A DNA stretch of 64,000 bases from Mycolicibacterium peregrinum (GTDB taxonomy: Bacteria > Actinomycetota > Actinomycetes > Mycobacteriales > Mycobacteriaceae), in NCBI RefSeq assembly GCF_001665785.1, contig NZ_LZSO01000029.1:62001-126000 (forward strand), read 5' to 3'. Made by a program: the position numbers and the translations under genes. How positions within the stretch are numbered: position 1 is the stretch's first letter; the number at the start of each line of letters is the position of its first letter. Below, piece after piece: positions 1 to 9,257 of the stretch. The notes beneath the pieces are model-generated. The model ran no database searches. It was not told the DNA's origin and saw only the letters and a program-made list of their open reading frames with translations.

Positions 1-2
1 AG

Positions 3-305
3 TGGCGCGATGGCTACGCCGTGACCATCGTGGTGGCGGCCGAGAACTATCCGGGCCGGCCGCGCGTCGGCGATGTCATCCACGGATCGGAAGCCGACGG
101 CGTGCTGCATGCCGGCACCGCGCGCCGCGAGGACGGCGCGGTGGTGTCCTCTGGCGGCCGGGTGCTCTCGGTGGTCGGCACCGGATCGGATCTGCCCGCC
201 GCGCGCGAGGCGGCCTACACGCTCGCCAAGTCGATCCGGTTGCCGGGCAGCCACTTTCGCAGCGATATCGGTCTGGCTGCCGCCGAGGGGCGTATCACCG
301 TCTAG
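3..305 (+). CDS. purD: Phosphoribosylamine-glycine ligase (GARS), C-terminal part
   Basis: This is the 3' end of a gene that begins before the window, so only about 100 residues are present. The visible part matches the C-terminal domain of glycinamide ribonucleotide synthetase: a VTIVVAAENYPG strand, an 'ADGVLHAGTA' segment, a 'GGRVLSVVGTGSDLPAAREAAY' type stretch and the final 'FRSDIG' motif, which is the usual end of PurD. The enzyme joins glycine to phosphoribosylamine, the second step of purine synthesis. Reading is open from base 3 with no start codon needed. The product assignment also fits the many pur genes downstream. Confidence 0.9.
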   Translation, partial: WRDGYAVTIVVAAENYPGRPRVGDVIHGSEADGVLHAGTARREDGAVVSSGGRVLSVVGTGSDLPAAREAAYTLAKSIRLPGSHFRSDIGLAAAEGRITV

Positions 306-307
306 GA

Positions 308-1165
308 TCAGGCGACCAGTAGCGGTGCCATCCAGGAGATCTCGGCGGGCAGCTGCGAACTCCAGAAGCTGCCGTCGTGGCCACCGGGGGAGAACCCGCC
401 GGCCGGCGGATTGGGCAGTTCGGAGATGAACTGCTTGGTGGCCGAATAGAACGGATCGCTGTTGCCGCAATCGATCCGGATCGGAATCGATCCCAGCGCG
501 GGCTGGCCCCATACAGTGTTGGCGGCGTAGTCCGCTGCGCTGTCGAAAGCCCCGGGCGCTGCGGCACCGGACGACGTCCACAGCGCGGGGCTGACGGCAC
601 AGATCGCGGCGGTACGTGCCGGCCCCAGCCGCGAACCCAGCAGCAGTGCGCCGTAGCCGCCCATCGACCAGCCCAGGAACCCCACCCGTGAGGTGTCCAG
701 ACCCTGATCACCGAGCATCGGAATGAGTTCGTCGAGCACCATGGCGCCCGAGTCCTCACCGGATGCGCGCTTGTGCCAGTAACTTCCACCACCGTCGACG
801 GCGACCACCGCGAACGGCGGCAACCCTGCGGCCACGGCCTCGGCCAGGCCCTGCTCGACCCCGCCGGCCATCACGCCGGCCGCGTCCTGCCCTTTGCCGT
901 GCAGGGCGATCACCGGACGGAGTTTGCCGGTCTGGCCCGGTGGGCGTGCGATGGCCCAGTTGGTGTTCGCCCCACCTCGTGCGGCCGAGGTGAACGAACC
1001 ACTCGTCATCGTGGGGGCTACGACAGGGCTGGCCACCGAACCCGGGGCGGAGGCGAGGGCCAGGGCGCCGGCGGCGCCGGCGGCTGCACCGACGCCGAGG
1101 CGCAGGACTGCGCGACGACTCAAGTTGGGCATGCGGGCCATCTTGCCATCGCCCGACAAAGGCAT
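308..1165 (-). CDS. Secreted alpha/beta-hydrolase esterase (Rv0774c-like)
   Basis: A 285-residue protein with a twin-arginine type signal (SRRAVLRLGVGAAAG from residue 16, then an alanine-rich hydrophobic stretch to about 48), so probably exported by Tat. The mature part is an esterase D / antigen 85-like alpha/beta hydrolase. The nucleophile elbow is GWSMGG (Ser about 167), with a likely acidic residue in IDCGNSDPFY and a likely catalytic His in GGHDGSFW. The start is uncertain: Met codons at 1165, 1141 and 1132 all keep the RR motif. It ends 3 bases from the purD stop (convergent) and is divergent from a TetR gene that may control it. The natural substrate cannot be read from sequence. Confidence 0.85.
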   Translation of the reverse strand: MPLSGDGKMARMPNLSRRAVLRLGVGAAAGAAGALALASAPGSVASPVVAPTMTSGSFTSAARGGANTNWAIARPPGQTGKLRPVIALHGKGQDAAGVMAGGVEQGLAEAVAAGLPPFAVVAVDGGGSYWHKRASGEDSGAMVLDELIPMLGDQGLDTSRVGFLGWSMGGYGALLLGSRLGPARTAAICAVSPALWTSSGAAAPGAFDSAADYAANTVWGQPALGSIPIRIDCGNSDPFYSATKQFISELPNPPAGGFSPGGHDGSFWSSQLPAEISWMAPLLVA

Positions 1166-1266
1166 CGGTCAGTGGCATTCTCGCGGGGCGACCGACGCGC
1201 GGCAAAACCTGAGTAAAGCCTGATGATTGACCGAAAGCCCCATGTGGAAGGGGTCCGACTGGCACG

Positions 1267-1896
1267 ATGCTAAAGGTGACGGCAGCGGTCACCCCTAAAG
1301 GGGAGCGTCGGCGGTACGCCCTCGTCAGGGCGGCCGCTGAATTGCTCTGTGAGGGCGGCTTCGACGCCGTCCGGCACCGCGCCGTGGCCCGGCGGGCCGG
1401 CCTGCCGCTGGCTTCGACGACGTACTACTTCTCCTCACTGGACGACCTCATCGCGAAGGCGGTCGAGTACATCGGCACCCAGGAAACCGAACATCTCAGT
1501 GCTGGTGTGGCTGCGCTCTCGCGGCGGCGTCGCGGTGCCGAATCGACCGCCGACGTTCTCGTCGATTTGTTGCTCGGGGCGTCTCTGGAACGGCGTGGCA
1601 CCGAGGAGTTGATCTCGCGCTACGAGCGCTACATCGCCTGTGCCCGGCAGCCCGGACTGCGTGACATCCAACGGCGCATCCTGCAGCAGCGGACCGACGC
1701 CGTCGTCGAGGTGGTGGAACGCTCGGGCCGCTCGGTGCGGGCCGAACTGGTCACCGCCCTGGTGTGCGCCGTCGACGGAGCTGTGGTTGCATCGTTGGTC
1801 GACGAAGGGGAGGGGCCCCGGGCCAGCGCCAGGGCCACGTTGATCGACGTCATCGACGTATTGGCGCCCGTCGACGAACGGGCGGTGCGCGTCTGA
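1267..1896 (+). CDS. TetR-family transcriptional regulator (Rv0775-like)
   Basis: A 209-residue regulator with an N-terminal TetR helix-turn-helix (residues about 15-65): an ALVRAAAELLCEGGFDAV helix, then RAVARRAGLPLASTTYYF recognition segment. The C-terminal half is the variable ligand-binding, dimerising domain. It sits 101 bases from the divergent esterase gene, the classical layout for a local repressor. It lies only 17 bases upstream of the APC permease start, so it may be cotranscribed with that transporter. The ligand is unknown. Confidence 0.88.
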   Translation: MLKVTAAVTPKGERRRYALVRAAAELLCEGGFDAVRHRAVARRAGLPLASTTYYFSSLDDLIAKAVEYIGTQETEHLSAGVAALSRRRRGAESTADVLVDLLLGASLERRGTEELISRYERYIACARQPGLRDIQRRILQQRTDAVVEVVERSGRSVRAELVTALVCAVDGAVVASLVDEGEGPRASARATLIDVIDVLAPVDERAVRV

Positions 1897-1913
1897 CCGG
1901 TGAAGGAGGGGGA

Positions 1914-3368
1914 ATGTCGCAACCCGCAACCGCGGCGCAGCCACAGCTCAAGCGGGTGATGGGACCCGGCCTGCTACTGCTGTTCGTCGTCGGTGACATC
2001 CTCGGCACCGGTGTGTACGCGCTCACCGGTCAGGTCGCCAAGGAGGTCGGCGGCGCAGCTTGGCTTCCATTCCTCGCGGCGTTCCTGATCGCCACCATCA
2101 CCGCATTCAGCTACCTCGAGCTGGTAACCAAGTATCCGCAGGCAGCCGGAGCGGCGCTCTACGCGCACAAGGCTTTTGGCATCCACTTTGTGACGTTCCT
2201 GGTGGCGTTCATCGTGATGTGTTCCGGAATCACCTCGGCCTCAACGGCTTCGCGCTTCTTCGCGATCAGCTTCTTCGACGCGATAGAGGTCAACTTCGGG
2301 CAGTTCTACACCGACAACGTCGCCCACCTGAAGGTGATCGGAGTCATCCTCCTTGCGCTGCTGTTCATGGCCCTGATCGCCGCAGTCAACCTGCGGGGCG
2401 TCAGTGAGAGCGTCAAGCTGAACGTGGTCCTGACGTTCATCGAGATCACCGGCCTGGTGCTCGTGATCGCGGTGGGGCTCTGGGCGATTGTCAGCGGCGT
2501 GGACGTCGACTTCTCCCGCGTCGTCGCATTCGACACGTCGGGGGAGAAGAACGCCTTCATCGCGGTCACCGCTGCGACGTCACTGGCCTTCTTCGCGATG
2601 GTCGGCTTCGAGGACTCGGTCAACATGGCCGAGGAGACGAAGGATCCAGTGCGGATCTTCCCGAAGGTCTTGCTGACCGGATTGGGTATCGCCGGGCTCG
2701 TCTACGTCGTCGTGGCCGTCATCGCGGTCGCGCTGGTGCCGGTCGGAACGCTCGCCGAGTCTGACTCGTCACCGCTGGTGAAGGTTATGGAAGCCGCCGC
2801 GCCGGGACTCCCGTTCTCGAACATCCTCCCCATCATCTCGATGTTCGCGGTTTCCAATACCGCATTGATCAACATGCTGATGGCCAGCCGGCTGATCTAC
2901 GGCATGGCCCGTCAGCACGTCCTGCCGCCGATGCTCGGCGCGGTGCACCCGAAGCGCCATACGCCGTGGGTGGCAATCGTTTTCACGACGCTCATCGCGT
3001 TCGGCCTGATCTTCTATGTGTCGGCGTTCGCGAGCGGCGACACCGTCGCGATCCTCGGCGGAACCACCTCGTTGCTGCTGCTCGCGGTCTTCTCGGTGGT
3101 CAATGTCGCGGTCCTGGTGCTCCGCCGTGATGTGAAGAAAGAGGGCGGGCATTTCAAGACACCGACGGTGCTGCCTGTCATCGGTTTCATCGCGTCGTTG
3201 TACCTGGTGCTGCCGACGTCGGGCCGGCCTGCCGTGCAGTACGTGCTGGCGCTCGCCTTGGTCGCCACCGGCGTGGTGCTGTTCTTGATCACCAAGATGA
3301 TCAACCGCCAACTGGGTATCACCGGGCCCGGCATCACCGACCCGACCCATCTGGCCGATGCGCCCTAG
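1914..3368 (+). CDS. APC-superfamily amino acid permease
   Basis: A 484-residue membrane protein with about 12 hydrophobic segments. The first helix carries the APC signature GDILGTGVYALTG (unwound helix 1 that binds the substrate amine), and a later FFAMVGFEDSVNMAEET segment is the conserved helix-6 region. The chosen ATG at 1914 follows a good ribosome site (GGAGGGGG, 1905-1912). A longer open frame reaches upstream to 1764 but would overlap the tetR gene. Probably cotranscribed with the regulator. The substrate is likely an amino acid or amine but cannot be fixed further. The gene overlaps the convergent relZ stop by 4 bases. Confidence 0.88.
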   Translation: MSQPATAAQPQLKRVMGPGLLLLFVVGDILGTGVYALTGQVAKEVGGAAWLPFLAAFLIATITAFSYLELVTKYPQAAGAALYAHKAFGIHFVTFLVAFIVMCSGITSASTASRFFAISFFDAIEVNFGQFYTDNVAHLKVIGVILLALLFMALIAAVNLRGVSESVKLNVVLTFIEITGLVLVIAVGLWAIVSGVDVDFSRVVAFDTSGEKNAFIAVTAATSLAFFAMVGFEDSVNMAEETKDPVRIFPKVLLTGLGIAGLVYVVVAVIAVALVPVGTLAESDSSPLVKVMEAAAPGLPFSNILPIISMFAVSNTALINMLMASRLIYGMARQHVLPPMLGAVHPKRHTPWVAIVFTTLIAFGLIFYVSAFASGDTVAILGGTTSLLLLAVFSVVNVAVLVLRRDVKKEGGHFKTPTVLPVIGFIASLYLVLPTSGRPAVQYVLALALVATGVVLFLITKMINRQLGITGPGITDPTHLADAP

Positions 3369-5089
3369 GAGTCGGTGCGCAGCTTCGCAATCCGGTTCTG
3401 CAGCAACGCGACCCGGTGGGCATTACCGTCCAGCCCGATGTAGCGGTCGTCGAACACCGCCAACAACGCGTCGTCGAGGCGACGCACCGCGCCGGGCGGA
3501 TACCGGTAGTCCATGAGCCGGTTGATCTCGTCGGTGTCCACCGAATCCAGAAGGCCGGTCAGCGCTTCCAACGTGGTGATACCCAGCTCGAGCAGCAGGC
3601 CCGAGATCCAGGCGTAGTGGTCGGTCCGTGACCAACCGGCGTCCGCGAAGCGGTTGCCCAGATAGGTGGCGAGCACCGGGGTGGGGATACGGGAATCCCT
3701 GGAAAACTCCGGAGACTCGGCCTCCTCGTCTTCGGACATGGTCAGCCGCAGGCGTTCCCGGATCTCGGTGAACTCACGGTCGGCGAGTTCCAGAAGCCCG
3801 GCGGCCAACGTGAACCGACGGTCCAGCTCGCTCACATGCTCGGCCGGTATCGAACCCTTGTACCGCACATCGTGTTCGAACTCGGCCCACGCATGCTGCA
3901 GGACGGTACGGACCTGGATGGATGCCGGATACTGTTCGCCCTCGACCCCGAACAGCAGATGCCGGCTCGCATACCCCCACCGGCCCTGCCGGGCGGTCTG
4001 CAGGCCCATGTCCTGGTCGTCGAGCAGCCGCATCTCCTCGGCCAGCAGATTGGCCACCGCGTCGACATCCTCACGCAGGTAGGTGATGACGCGCAGGCCC
4101 ACCTGATCGGTGATCTCCACCAACGGATCGCTGTACAGCGGAGTGCCGTCGCCGGCGCGGCGGTTGGCTTTCGCGGCGAACGAATCGATGCTCTTGGTGC
4201 GGGCCGTGATGCTCAGGTAGTTGATACCCGCCTCGTCGAGCAGGCCGGTGACCAGCTTGAGGTACTGCTCAGTGGCGGCCACCAGGTCCGGGCGCCGCGA
4301 GGCGTACTCGGCGACCGCCGTCGACCGGGCGGTCTCGCGCACCGGGGCCGGCCGCGGCCCGGGGAGCCGATCGGCAGGAAGAGACGGGGTGACGATGTAA
4401 CCCGACGCGAAGTCGCCGTAGATCGTCACATCCTCCGGCCGGTCGTACCAGTACAGCGCGACGTAGGCACAGAGCATCGCGTCGACGGGATCCTCGTCCC
4501 GGTCGAGCTGGCCCGGCCGGGTGGCCGCCTCGATCCGCCGCCGCAGCTCCACCCAGTTGACATTGCGATTGGCCCGCAGCCTCGGCGTCGCCGTATCGAG
4601 TTCCTCGATGTACGTCATCAACCTGAGCAGCTCCCGCTGCCGGTCGCCGAAGCCGCCGCGCTTGTACTTCAAGGTCTTGTCGAGTCCGAACAGCACCACG
4701 CTCGCCGGGTGTGGATACACCTCGATGGCGCGCCGATTCGACTGCGACGACGGATCCATGTCGAGGCCAAGGGCCGTCGCGATGCGGGCGCCGCGCGGAT
4801 GCTTGAACTCGGGCCGCTCGGTGAACGCCGGGCGTGCCCCGGCATCGAACCGCTGGAAGTCCCGGTTGAGATCCCGCTCGCACGGCCGGTGGCCCGTCGG
4901 GTTGTTCACGATGAGTGGCGCATCGATGGCAACCAGGCAGTCACCACTGACATAGGGCTCGATCGCCGCGCCTATGTCGTCGTCGTCCTGTGCCACCCCG
5001 ACGTGAAGGACCCGGCCACTGGAGTCGATGACAGCGACCCCCGTCTGATTCTTCTCGCCCCACGCGAGGTCGAGCCCGACGAAGTACAT
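3365..5089 (-). CDS. relZ: RNase H-like (DUF429) / RelA-SpoT domain fusion, RelZ type
   Basis: A 574-residue two-domain protein. Residues about 1-235 form a DUF429/RNase H-like fold: VGLDLAWGE at the start, VAIDAPL, EVYPHPA and DPVDAMLCAYVAL supply the expected acidic residues. Residues about 265-445 are a RelA/SpoT nucleotidyltransferase domain: an R-x-K-S-x-x-S-x-x-x-K stretch (ARTKSIDSFAAK), ITDQVGLRVI, GYASRHLLF and IQVRTVLQHAWAEFEHDVRYK-like ending. About 130 C-terminal residues have no assigned role. This matches the M. smegmatis RNase HII-alarmone synthetase RelZ (MS_RHII-RSD), a minor (p)ppGpp/pGpp producer linked to R-loop stress. No HD hydrolase domain is present. The Glu normally before Q-(I/V)-R-T is a Ser here. 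The gene is antiparallel to purB. Confidence 0.87.
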   Translation of the reverse strand: MYFVGLDLAWGEKNQTGVAVIDSSGRVLHVGVAQDDDDIGAAIEPYVSGDCLVAIDAPLIVNNPTGHRPCERDLNRDFQRFDAGARPAFTERPEFKHPRGARIATALGLDMDPSSQSNRRAIEVYPHPASVVLFGLDKTLKYKRGGFGDRQRELLRLMTYIEELDTATPRLRANRNVNWVELRRRIEAATRPGQLDRDEDPVDAMLCAYVALYWYDRPEDVTIYGDFASGYIVTPSLPADRLPGPRPAPVRETARSTAVAEYASRRPDLVAATEQYLKLVTGLLDEAGINYLSITARTKSIDSFAAKANRRAGDGTPLYSDPLVEITDQVGLRVITYLREDVDAVANLLAEEMRLLDDQDMGLQTARQGRWGYASRHLLFGVEGEQYPASIQVRTVLQHAWAEFEHDVRYKGSIPAEHVSELDRRFTLAAGLLELADREFTEIRERLRLTMSEDEEAESPEFSRDSRIPTPVLATYLGNRFADAGWSRTDHYAWISGLLLELGITTLEALTGLLDSVDTDEINRLMDYRYPPGAVRRLDDALLAVFDDRYIGLDGNAHRVALLQNRIAKLRTDS

Positions 5090-5139
5090 CCGTCCACTGT
5101 CTCATTGGTGGTCCGGCCCGGGCCGTAAGCTGTGTGTTC

Positions 5140-6558
5140 GTGACGATCCCGAATGTTCTGGCCAACCGCTACGCCAGCGACGAAATGGTCGCGATCTGGT
5201 CGCCGGAGGCCAAGATCGTCGCCGAACGCCGACTCTGGCTCGCCGTGCTGCGGGCCCAGGCCGAGTTGGGTGTCCCGGTGCCCGACGGCGTGGTCGACGA
5301 CTACGAGCGGGTCCTGGAGAACGTCGACCTGGCCTCGATCGCGGCCCGCGAGCGCGTCACCCGCCACGACGTGAAGGCACGCATCGAGGAGTTCAACGCG
5401 CTGGCCGGCCACGAGCACGTGCACAAGGGTATGACGAGTCGCGACCTCACCGAGAACGTCGAGCAGCTGCAGATCCGTCGCTCTCTGGAGCTGGTGTTCG
5501 CCCACGGCGTCGCGGTGGTGGCACGGCTGGCCGAACGCTCCGTCGTCTACCGCGACGTGGTGATGGCGGGCCGGTCGCACAACGTGGCGGCCCAGGCCAC
5601 CACGCTGGGCAAGCGGTTCGCCTCGGCGGCCGAAGAAACCCTGCTGGCGTTGACCCGCCTGCGCGAGCTGATCGACCGTTACCCGCTGCGCGGCATCAAG
5701 GGCCCGATGGGCACCGCCCAGGACATGCTCGACCTGTTCGACGGGGACACGTCCAAACTCGCCGAGCTGGAGCGGCGTGTCGCCCAATTCCTGGGGTTCA
5801 CCGAGGTTTTCACCAGCGTCGGACAGGTGTACCCGCGCTCACTGGACCACGATGTGCTCTCGGCGCTGGTGCAGGTGGGCGCAGGCCCGTCGTCACTGGC
5901 CCACACCATCCGGCTGATGGCCGGGCACGAACTGGTCACCGAGGGCTTCGCACCCGGGCAGGTCGGCTCGTCTGCCATGCCGCACAAGATGAACACCCGC
6001 TCGTGCGAGCGGGTCAACGGCCTGCAGGTGGTGCTGCGCGGCTACGCCTCGATGGCCGCCGAGCTGGCCGGTGCGCAGTGGAACGAGGGCGATGTGTTCT
6101 GCTCGGTGGTGCGTCGCGTCGCGCTGCCCGACGGGTTCTTCGCCGTCGACGGGCAGACCGAGACGTTCCTGACCGTGCTCGACGAGTTCGGCGCGTATCC
6201 GGCAGTGATCCAGCGCGAGCTGGACCGGTATCTGCCGTTCCTGGCCACCACCCGCATCCTGATCGCCGCAGTGCGGGCCGGAGTGGGCCGCGAGACCGCC
6301 CACGAGGTGATCAAGGAACACGCCGTCGCCGTCGCATTGGCCATGCGTGAGCAAGGACAGGAGCCCGACCTGCTCGACCGCCTGGCCGCCGACCCGCGGC
6401 TGCCGCTGGACCGGGCGGCGCTGGAGGCCGCGCTGGCCGACAAGCAGGCCTTCACCGGGGCCGCCGGCGCCCAGGTCGACGGGGTCGTTTCTGCCGTCGA
6501 CGAACTGGTCAGCCGCTACCCGGAGGCCGCCAAGTACACCTCGGGCGCCATCTTGTGA
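5140..6558 (+). CDS. purB: Adenylosuccinate lyase
   Basis: A 472-residue fumarase/aspartase-superfamily enzyme. It splits SAICAR to AICAR plus fumarate, and adenylosuccinate to AMP plus fumarate. Key motifs are GMTSRDLTENVEQLQ, the RSHNVAAQATT region with the catalytic His, and the superfamily signature GSSAMPHKMN. The GTG at 5140 gives MTIPNVLANRYAS, matching the start of mycobacterial PurB; a GTG two codons earlier (5134) is possible but less likely. The stop overlaps the next gene's start by 4 bases (GTGA), so the P450 downstream is translationally coupled to it. Confidence 0.96.
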   Translation: MTIPNVLANRYASDEMVAIWSPEAKIVAERRLWLAVLRAQAELGVPVPDGVVDDYERVLENVDLASIAARERVTRHDVKARIEEFNALAGHEHVHKGMTSRDLTENVEQLQIRRSLELVFAHGVAVVARLAERSVVYRDVVMAGRSHNVAAQATTLGKRFASAAEETLLALTRLRELIDRYPLRGIKGPMGTAQDMLDLFDGDTSKLAELERRVAQFLGFTEVFTSVGQVYPRSLDHDVLSALVQVGAGPSSLAHTIRLMAGHELVTEGFAPGQVGSSAMPHKMNTRSCERVNGLQVVLRGYASMAAELAGAQWNEGDVFCSVVRRVALPDGFFAVDGQTETFLTVLDEFGAYPAVIQRELDRYLPFLATTRILIAAVRAGVGRETAHEVIKEHAVAVALAMREQGQEPDLLDRLAADPRLPLDRAALEAALADKQAFTGAAGAQVDGVVSAVDELVSRYPEAAKYTSGAIL

Positions 6559-7778
6559 CCTTGGCGGCTGACCTCACCGACCTGGACAACTTCGCTGCCG
6601 GTTTTCCGCACGAGTTGTTCGCCGCGCACCGCCGCGAGGCGCCGGTGTACTGGCACGAGCCGACCGAGCACACCCCGGACGGCGAGGGCTTCTGGTCGGT
6701 GGCCACCCACGCCGAAACCCTTGCGGTACTGCGGGACGCCGAGACCTATTCCTCGGTGACCGGCGGCTCCCGGCCCTATGGTGGCACGCTGTTGCAGGAC
6801 CTGGCCATTGCGGGCCAGGTGCTCAACATGATGGACGACCCGCGGCATGCCGAGATCCGGCGACTGGTCAGCTCCGGGCTGACCCCGCGGATGATCCGGC
6901 GGGTCGAAGACGACCTGAGGGAGCGGACCCGCCGGTTGCTCGACGGGATCGAGCCTGGGGTGGGGTTTGATTTCCTGGTCGACGTGGCCGCCGAGCTGCC
7001 GATGCAGATGATCTGCATCCTGCTGGGAGTGCCTGAATCTGAACGGCATTGGCTGTTCCACGCGATCGAGCCCCAGTTCGACTTCGGCGGTTCCCGTTCG
7101 GCGGCCATGCCGCAGATGTCGGCCGAAGAGGCCGGATCGCGGATGTACACCTACGGCTCCGAGTTGATCGCGGCGAAGCGGGCCGAGCCCACCGACGACA
7201 TGCTGTCGGTGGTGGCCAACGCATTCCGCGATGATGACGCCGCGCCGCTGTCAGACCTTGAGCTCTACCTGTTCTTCAGCCTGCTGTTCAGTGCAGGCGC
7301 CGAGACCACCCGCAACGCGGTGGCCGGCGGCCTGCTGGCGCTGATCGAAAACCCTTCGCAGATGGCGTTGTTGCGTGAGGATCTGGGTGAACTGCCGACG
7401 GCAATCGAAGAGATGGTGCGGTGGTCCTCGCCGTCACCGTCGAAGCGTCGCACCGCCACCCGGGCCGTGACCCTGGGCGGCTGCGAGATCGAGCCCGGGC
7501 AGAAGGTGCAGGTGTGGGAAGGGTCGGCGAACCGGGATTCGCAGGTGTTCTCGCAACCGGACGTTTTCGACATCACCCGTAAACCCAACCCGCACTTGGG
7601 TTTCGGATACGGCATCCACTACTGCCTCGGCGCCAATCTGGCCAGGCTGGAGTTGCGGGTGTTGTTCGAGGAGCTGCTCACGCGATTCTCGTCGGCCCGT
7701 CTGATCAAGCCCGTCGAATGGACCCGCAGCAACCGTCATACCGGTATCCGACATCTGGTGGTGGAGCTCGGGGCGTGA
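6555..7778 (+). CDS. cyp126: Cytochrome P450 (CYP126-like)
   Basis: A 407-residue soluble P450. It has the I-helix oxygen-binding motif AGAETTR, the K-helix ExxR (EMVR in AIEEMVRW), and the heme-binding loop HLGFGYGIHYCLGANLAR with the thiolate Cys at about residue 357. Position directly after purB and overall resemblance point to CYP126 (Rv0778 type), whose physiological substrate is not established. It overlaps purB by 4 bases at the start and the transporter by 4 bases at the end (GTGA both times), so these genes are made from one message. No dedicated ferredoxin gene lies beside it. Confidence 0.88.
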   Translation: MTLAADLTDLDNFAAGFPHELFAAHRREAPVYWHEPTEHTPDGEGFWSVATHAETLAVLRDAETYSSVTGGSRPYGGTLLQDLAIAGQVLNMMDDPRHAEIRRLVSSGLTPRMIRRVEDDLRERTRRLLDGIEPGVGFDFLVDVAAELPMQMICILLGVPESERHWLFHAIEPQFDFGGSRSAAMPQMSAEEAGSRMYTYGSELIAAKRAEPTDDMLSVVANAFRDDDAAPLSDLELYLFFSLLFSAGAETTRNAVAGGLLALIENPSQMALLREDLGELPTAIEEMVRWSSPSPSKRRTATRAVTLGGCEIEPGQKVQVWEGSANRDSQVFSQPDVFDITRKPNPHLGFGYGIHYCLGANLARLELRVLFEELLTRFSSARLIKPVEWTRSNRHTGIRHLVVELGA

Positions 7779-8689
7779 AACCCGAGTCGTTCGCCGCCGT
7801 CATGGCGACCGGCATCGTGTCGATCTCCGCGGTGCAGCACGGCTACGGCGTCATCAGCCGGCCGCTGGCGGTGCTCGCGGTGGTCGGGCTGCCGATGCTG
7901 ATGTATCTCGCCGTCCTCCGTCGGCGGTTCCTCGATCTGCAGAACATCGACACCGTGGTGGGTTTGTTCACGTATGTCGCGGCGTGCGCGGTGGTGGCCG
8001 CCCGGTTCGCCGAGTATGGGCCCGCGCTGTGGATCCTGGGAACAATGGGTCTTGCCGGCTGGCTGGCGCTGATCCCGATGCTGCTGGTGCAGATGCGGCG
8101 GCTGGGACCGACCGGCCTGCGGGATCGTGCCCGTGGCACCTGGGAACTGGTCAGTGTCGGGACGTCCGGGCTTTCGCTCATCTTCGTCGCTGAGGGAATC
8201 ATGTTCTGGGGGTTCATCTTCTGGGGCGTCGCCCTGTGCCTGTACGGCGTGATGACCTTGCTCATCGCGTGGCGGGCGCTGGGTGAGCCCGAGGTTCGGC
8301 GCAATGTCCCACCCGATCACTGGATCCTGATGGGTGGCCTGGCAATCGCAACGCTGGCCGGTGAGCACATCTACGGTGCACTGCCGCCCGGCCCGATCGC
8401 CGATGCGGTGCGCGTCCTCACCATCGCGACCTTTGTTGTTGCCACCGTGCAGATCGTGCCCCTGGCGCTCACGAGCTGGCGCCGGATGCTCGACTGGCCC
8501 GCGGTGTTCCCGCTGGGCATGTACTCGGTGGCCGCATTCGGCCTGTCCCTCGAAACCGGTTGGAATGCACTGGCTGTCGTATCGCAGGTGTTCTTCTGGA
8601 TCGCATTCGTGGCGTGGCTGGCGGTGGTTGTCGTGGTGGTCGGGCGCGTCGTTCGCCTAACCTCGGGGCATGGACTCAGGCCAGAATGA
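7775..8689 (+). CDS. TehA/SLAC1-family (TDT) transporter or anion channel
   Basis: A 304-residue protein with about ten hydrophobic helices. The N-terminal FAAVMATGIVSI motif is typical of the tellurite-resistance/dicarboxylate transporter (TDT) family, which includes TehA, malate permeases and SLAC1 anion channels. The GTG at 7775 overlaps the P450 stop (GTGA); longer frames upstream lie inside the P450. The cargo is unknown and may be an organic acid or small anion. Its last 20 bases overlap the start of the next gene. Confidence 0.78.
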   Translation: MKPESFAAVMATGIVSISAVQHGYGVISRPLAVLAVVGLPMLMYLAVLRRRFLDLQNIDTVVGLFTYVAACAVVAARFAEYGPALWILGTMGLAGWLALIPMLLVQMRRLGPTGLRDRARGTWELVSVGTSGLSLIFVAEGIMFWGFIFWGVALCLYGVMTLLIAWRALGEPEVRRNVPPDHWILMGGLAIATLAGEHIYGALPPGPIADAVRVLTIATFVVATVQIVPLALTSWRRMLDWPAVFPLGMYSVAAFGLSLETGWNALAVVSQVFFWIAFVAWLAVVVVVVGRVVRLTSGHGLRPE

Positions 8690-9257
8690 CCACCTCCGAG
8701 TCTCAGACGCAGAGCGCGCGAAGGTGGGACAACTGCTCGAACGTGCGGTAGCCGAAGGCATGATCACGCTCGACGAGTTCAGCGAGCGCTACGACGCCGC
8801 CCTGGCCGCCCGGACCCGCGGCGAACTGAATGCAGTTTTGGCCGACCTGCCAGTGGGGCGGCCGGCCATACAGACCCCGGCCGCGGCACCCGAGGAACTG
8901 CGCGGCTGGATGTCCTCGGTTGTGCGGCGTGGACAGTGGACGGTGCCGCCCGCCCTGCACATGACCACCCGGCTGTGCAGCACCACCTTGGATTTCACGT
9001 CGGCCGTGCTCAACGGCCCGATCGTGGACATCGTCCTCGACGATTACTGCAGCTCAACAGAGCTCATCGTGCCTGCGTCGGCCACCGCCGACCTCAACGG
9101 CGTCAATGCCATCGCCGGCAGCGCCACCGTCAAGGTGCGCACCAGCCCGCCGTCGGACCAGCTGCACCTCGTGGTGCGTGGCCGTGTGCGGATGGGTTCT
9201 GTCACCGTGCGGCACCCGTTCGGAAGCTGGCTGCGGCGCTTGAGCGGCACTGGGTAG
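8670..9257 (+). CDS. DUF1707 domain protein with LiaF-like C-terminus
   Basis: A 195-residue protein. Residues about 10-62 are a DUF1707 domain (LRVSDAERAKVGQLLERAV, then EFSERYDAALAARTRGEL and LADLP). This short helical domain is common in actinobacterial envelope or regulatory proteins. Residues about 80-190 are beta-rich and resemble the LiaF/DUF2154 cell-wall-stress domain (repeated strands around 'ILDDYCSSTELIVP'). There is no membrane segment. It starts inside the end of the transporter gene. The last 56 bases overlap the 3' end of the opposite-strand DUF559 gene. Function is not known. Confidence 0.75.
   Translation: MDSGQNDHLRVSDAERAKVGQLLERAVAEGMITLDEFSERYDAALAARTRGELNAVLADLPVGRPAIQTPAAAPEELRGWMSSVVRRGQWTVPPALHMTTRLCSTTLDFTSAVLNGPIVDIVLDDYCSSTELIVPASATADLNGVNAIAGSATVKVRTSPPSDQLHLVVRGRVRMGSVTVRHPFGSWLRRLSGTG

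Noticed and set aside
3836..5128. 430-residue plus-strand frame opposite relZ
   Set aside because: Shadow of relZ; no domain and biased composition.
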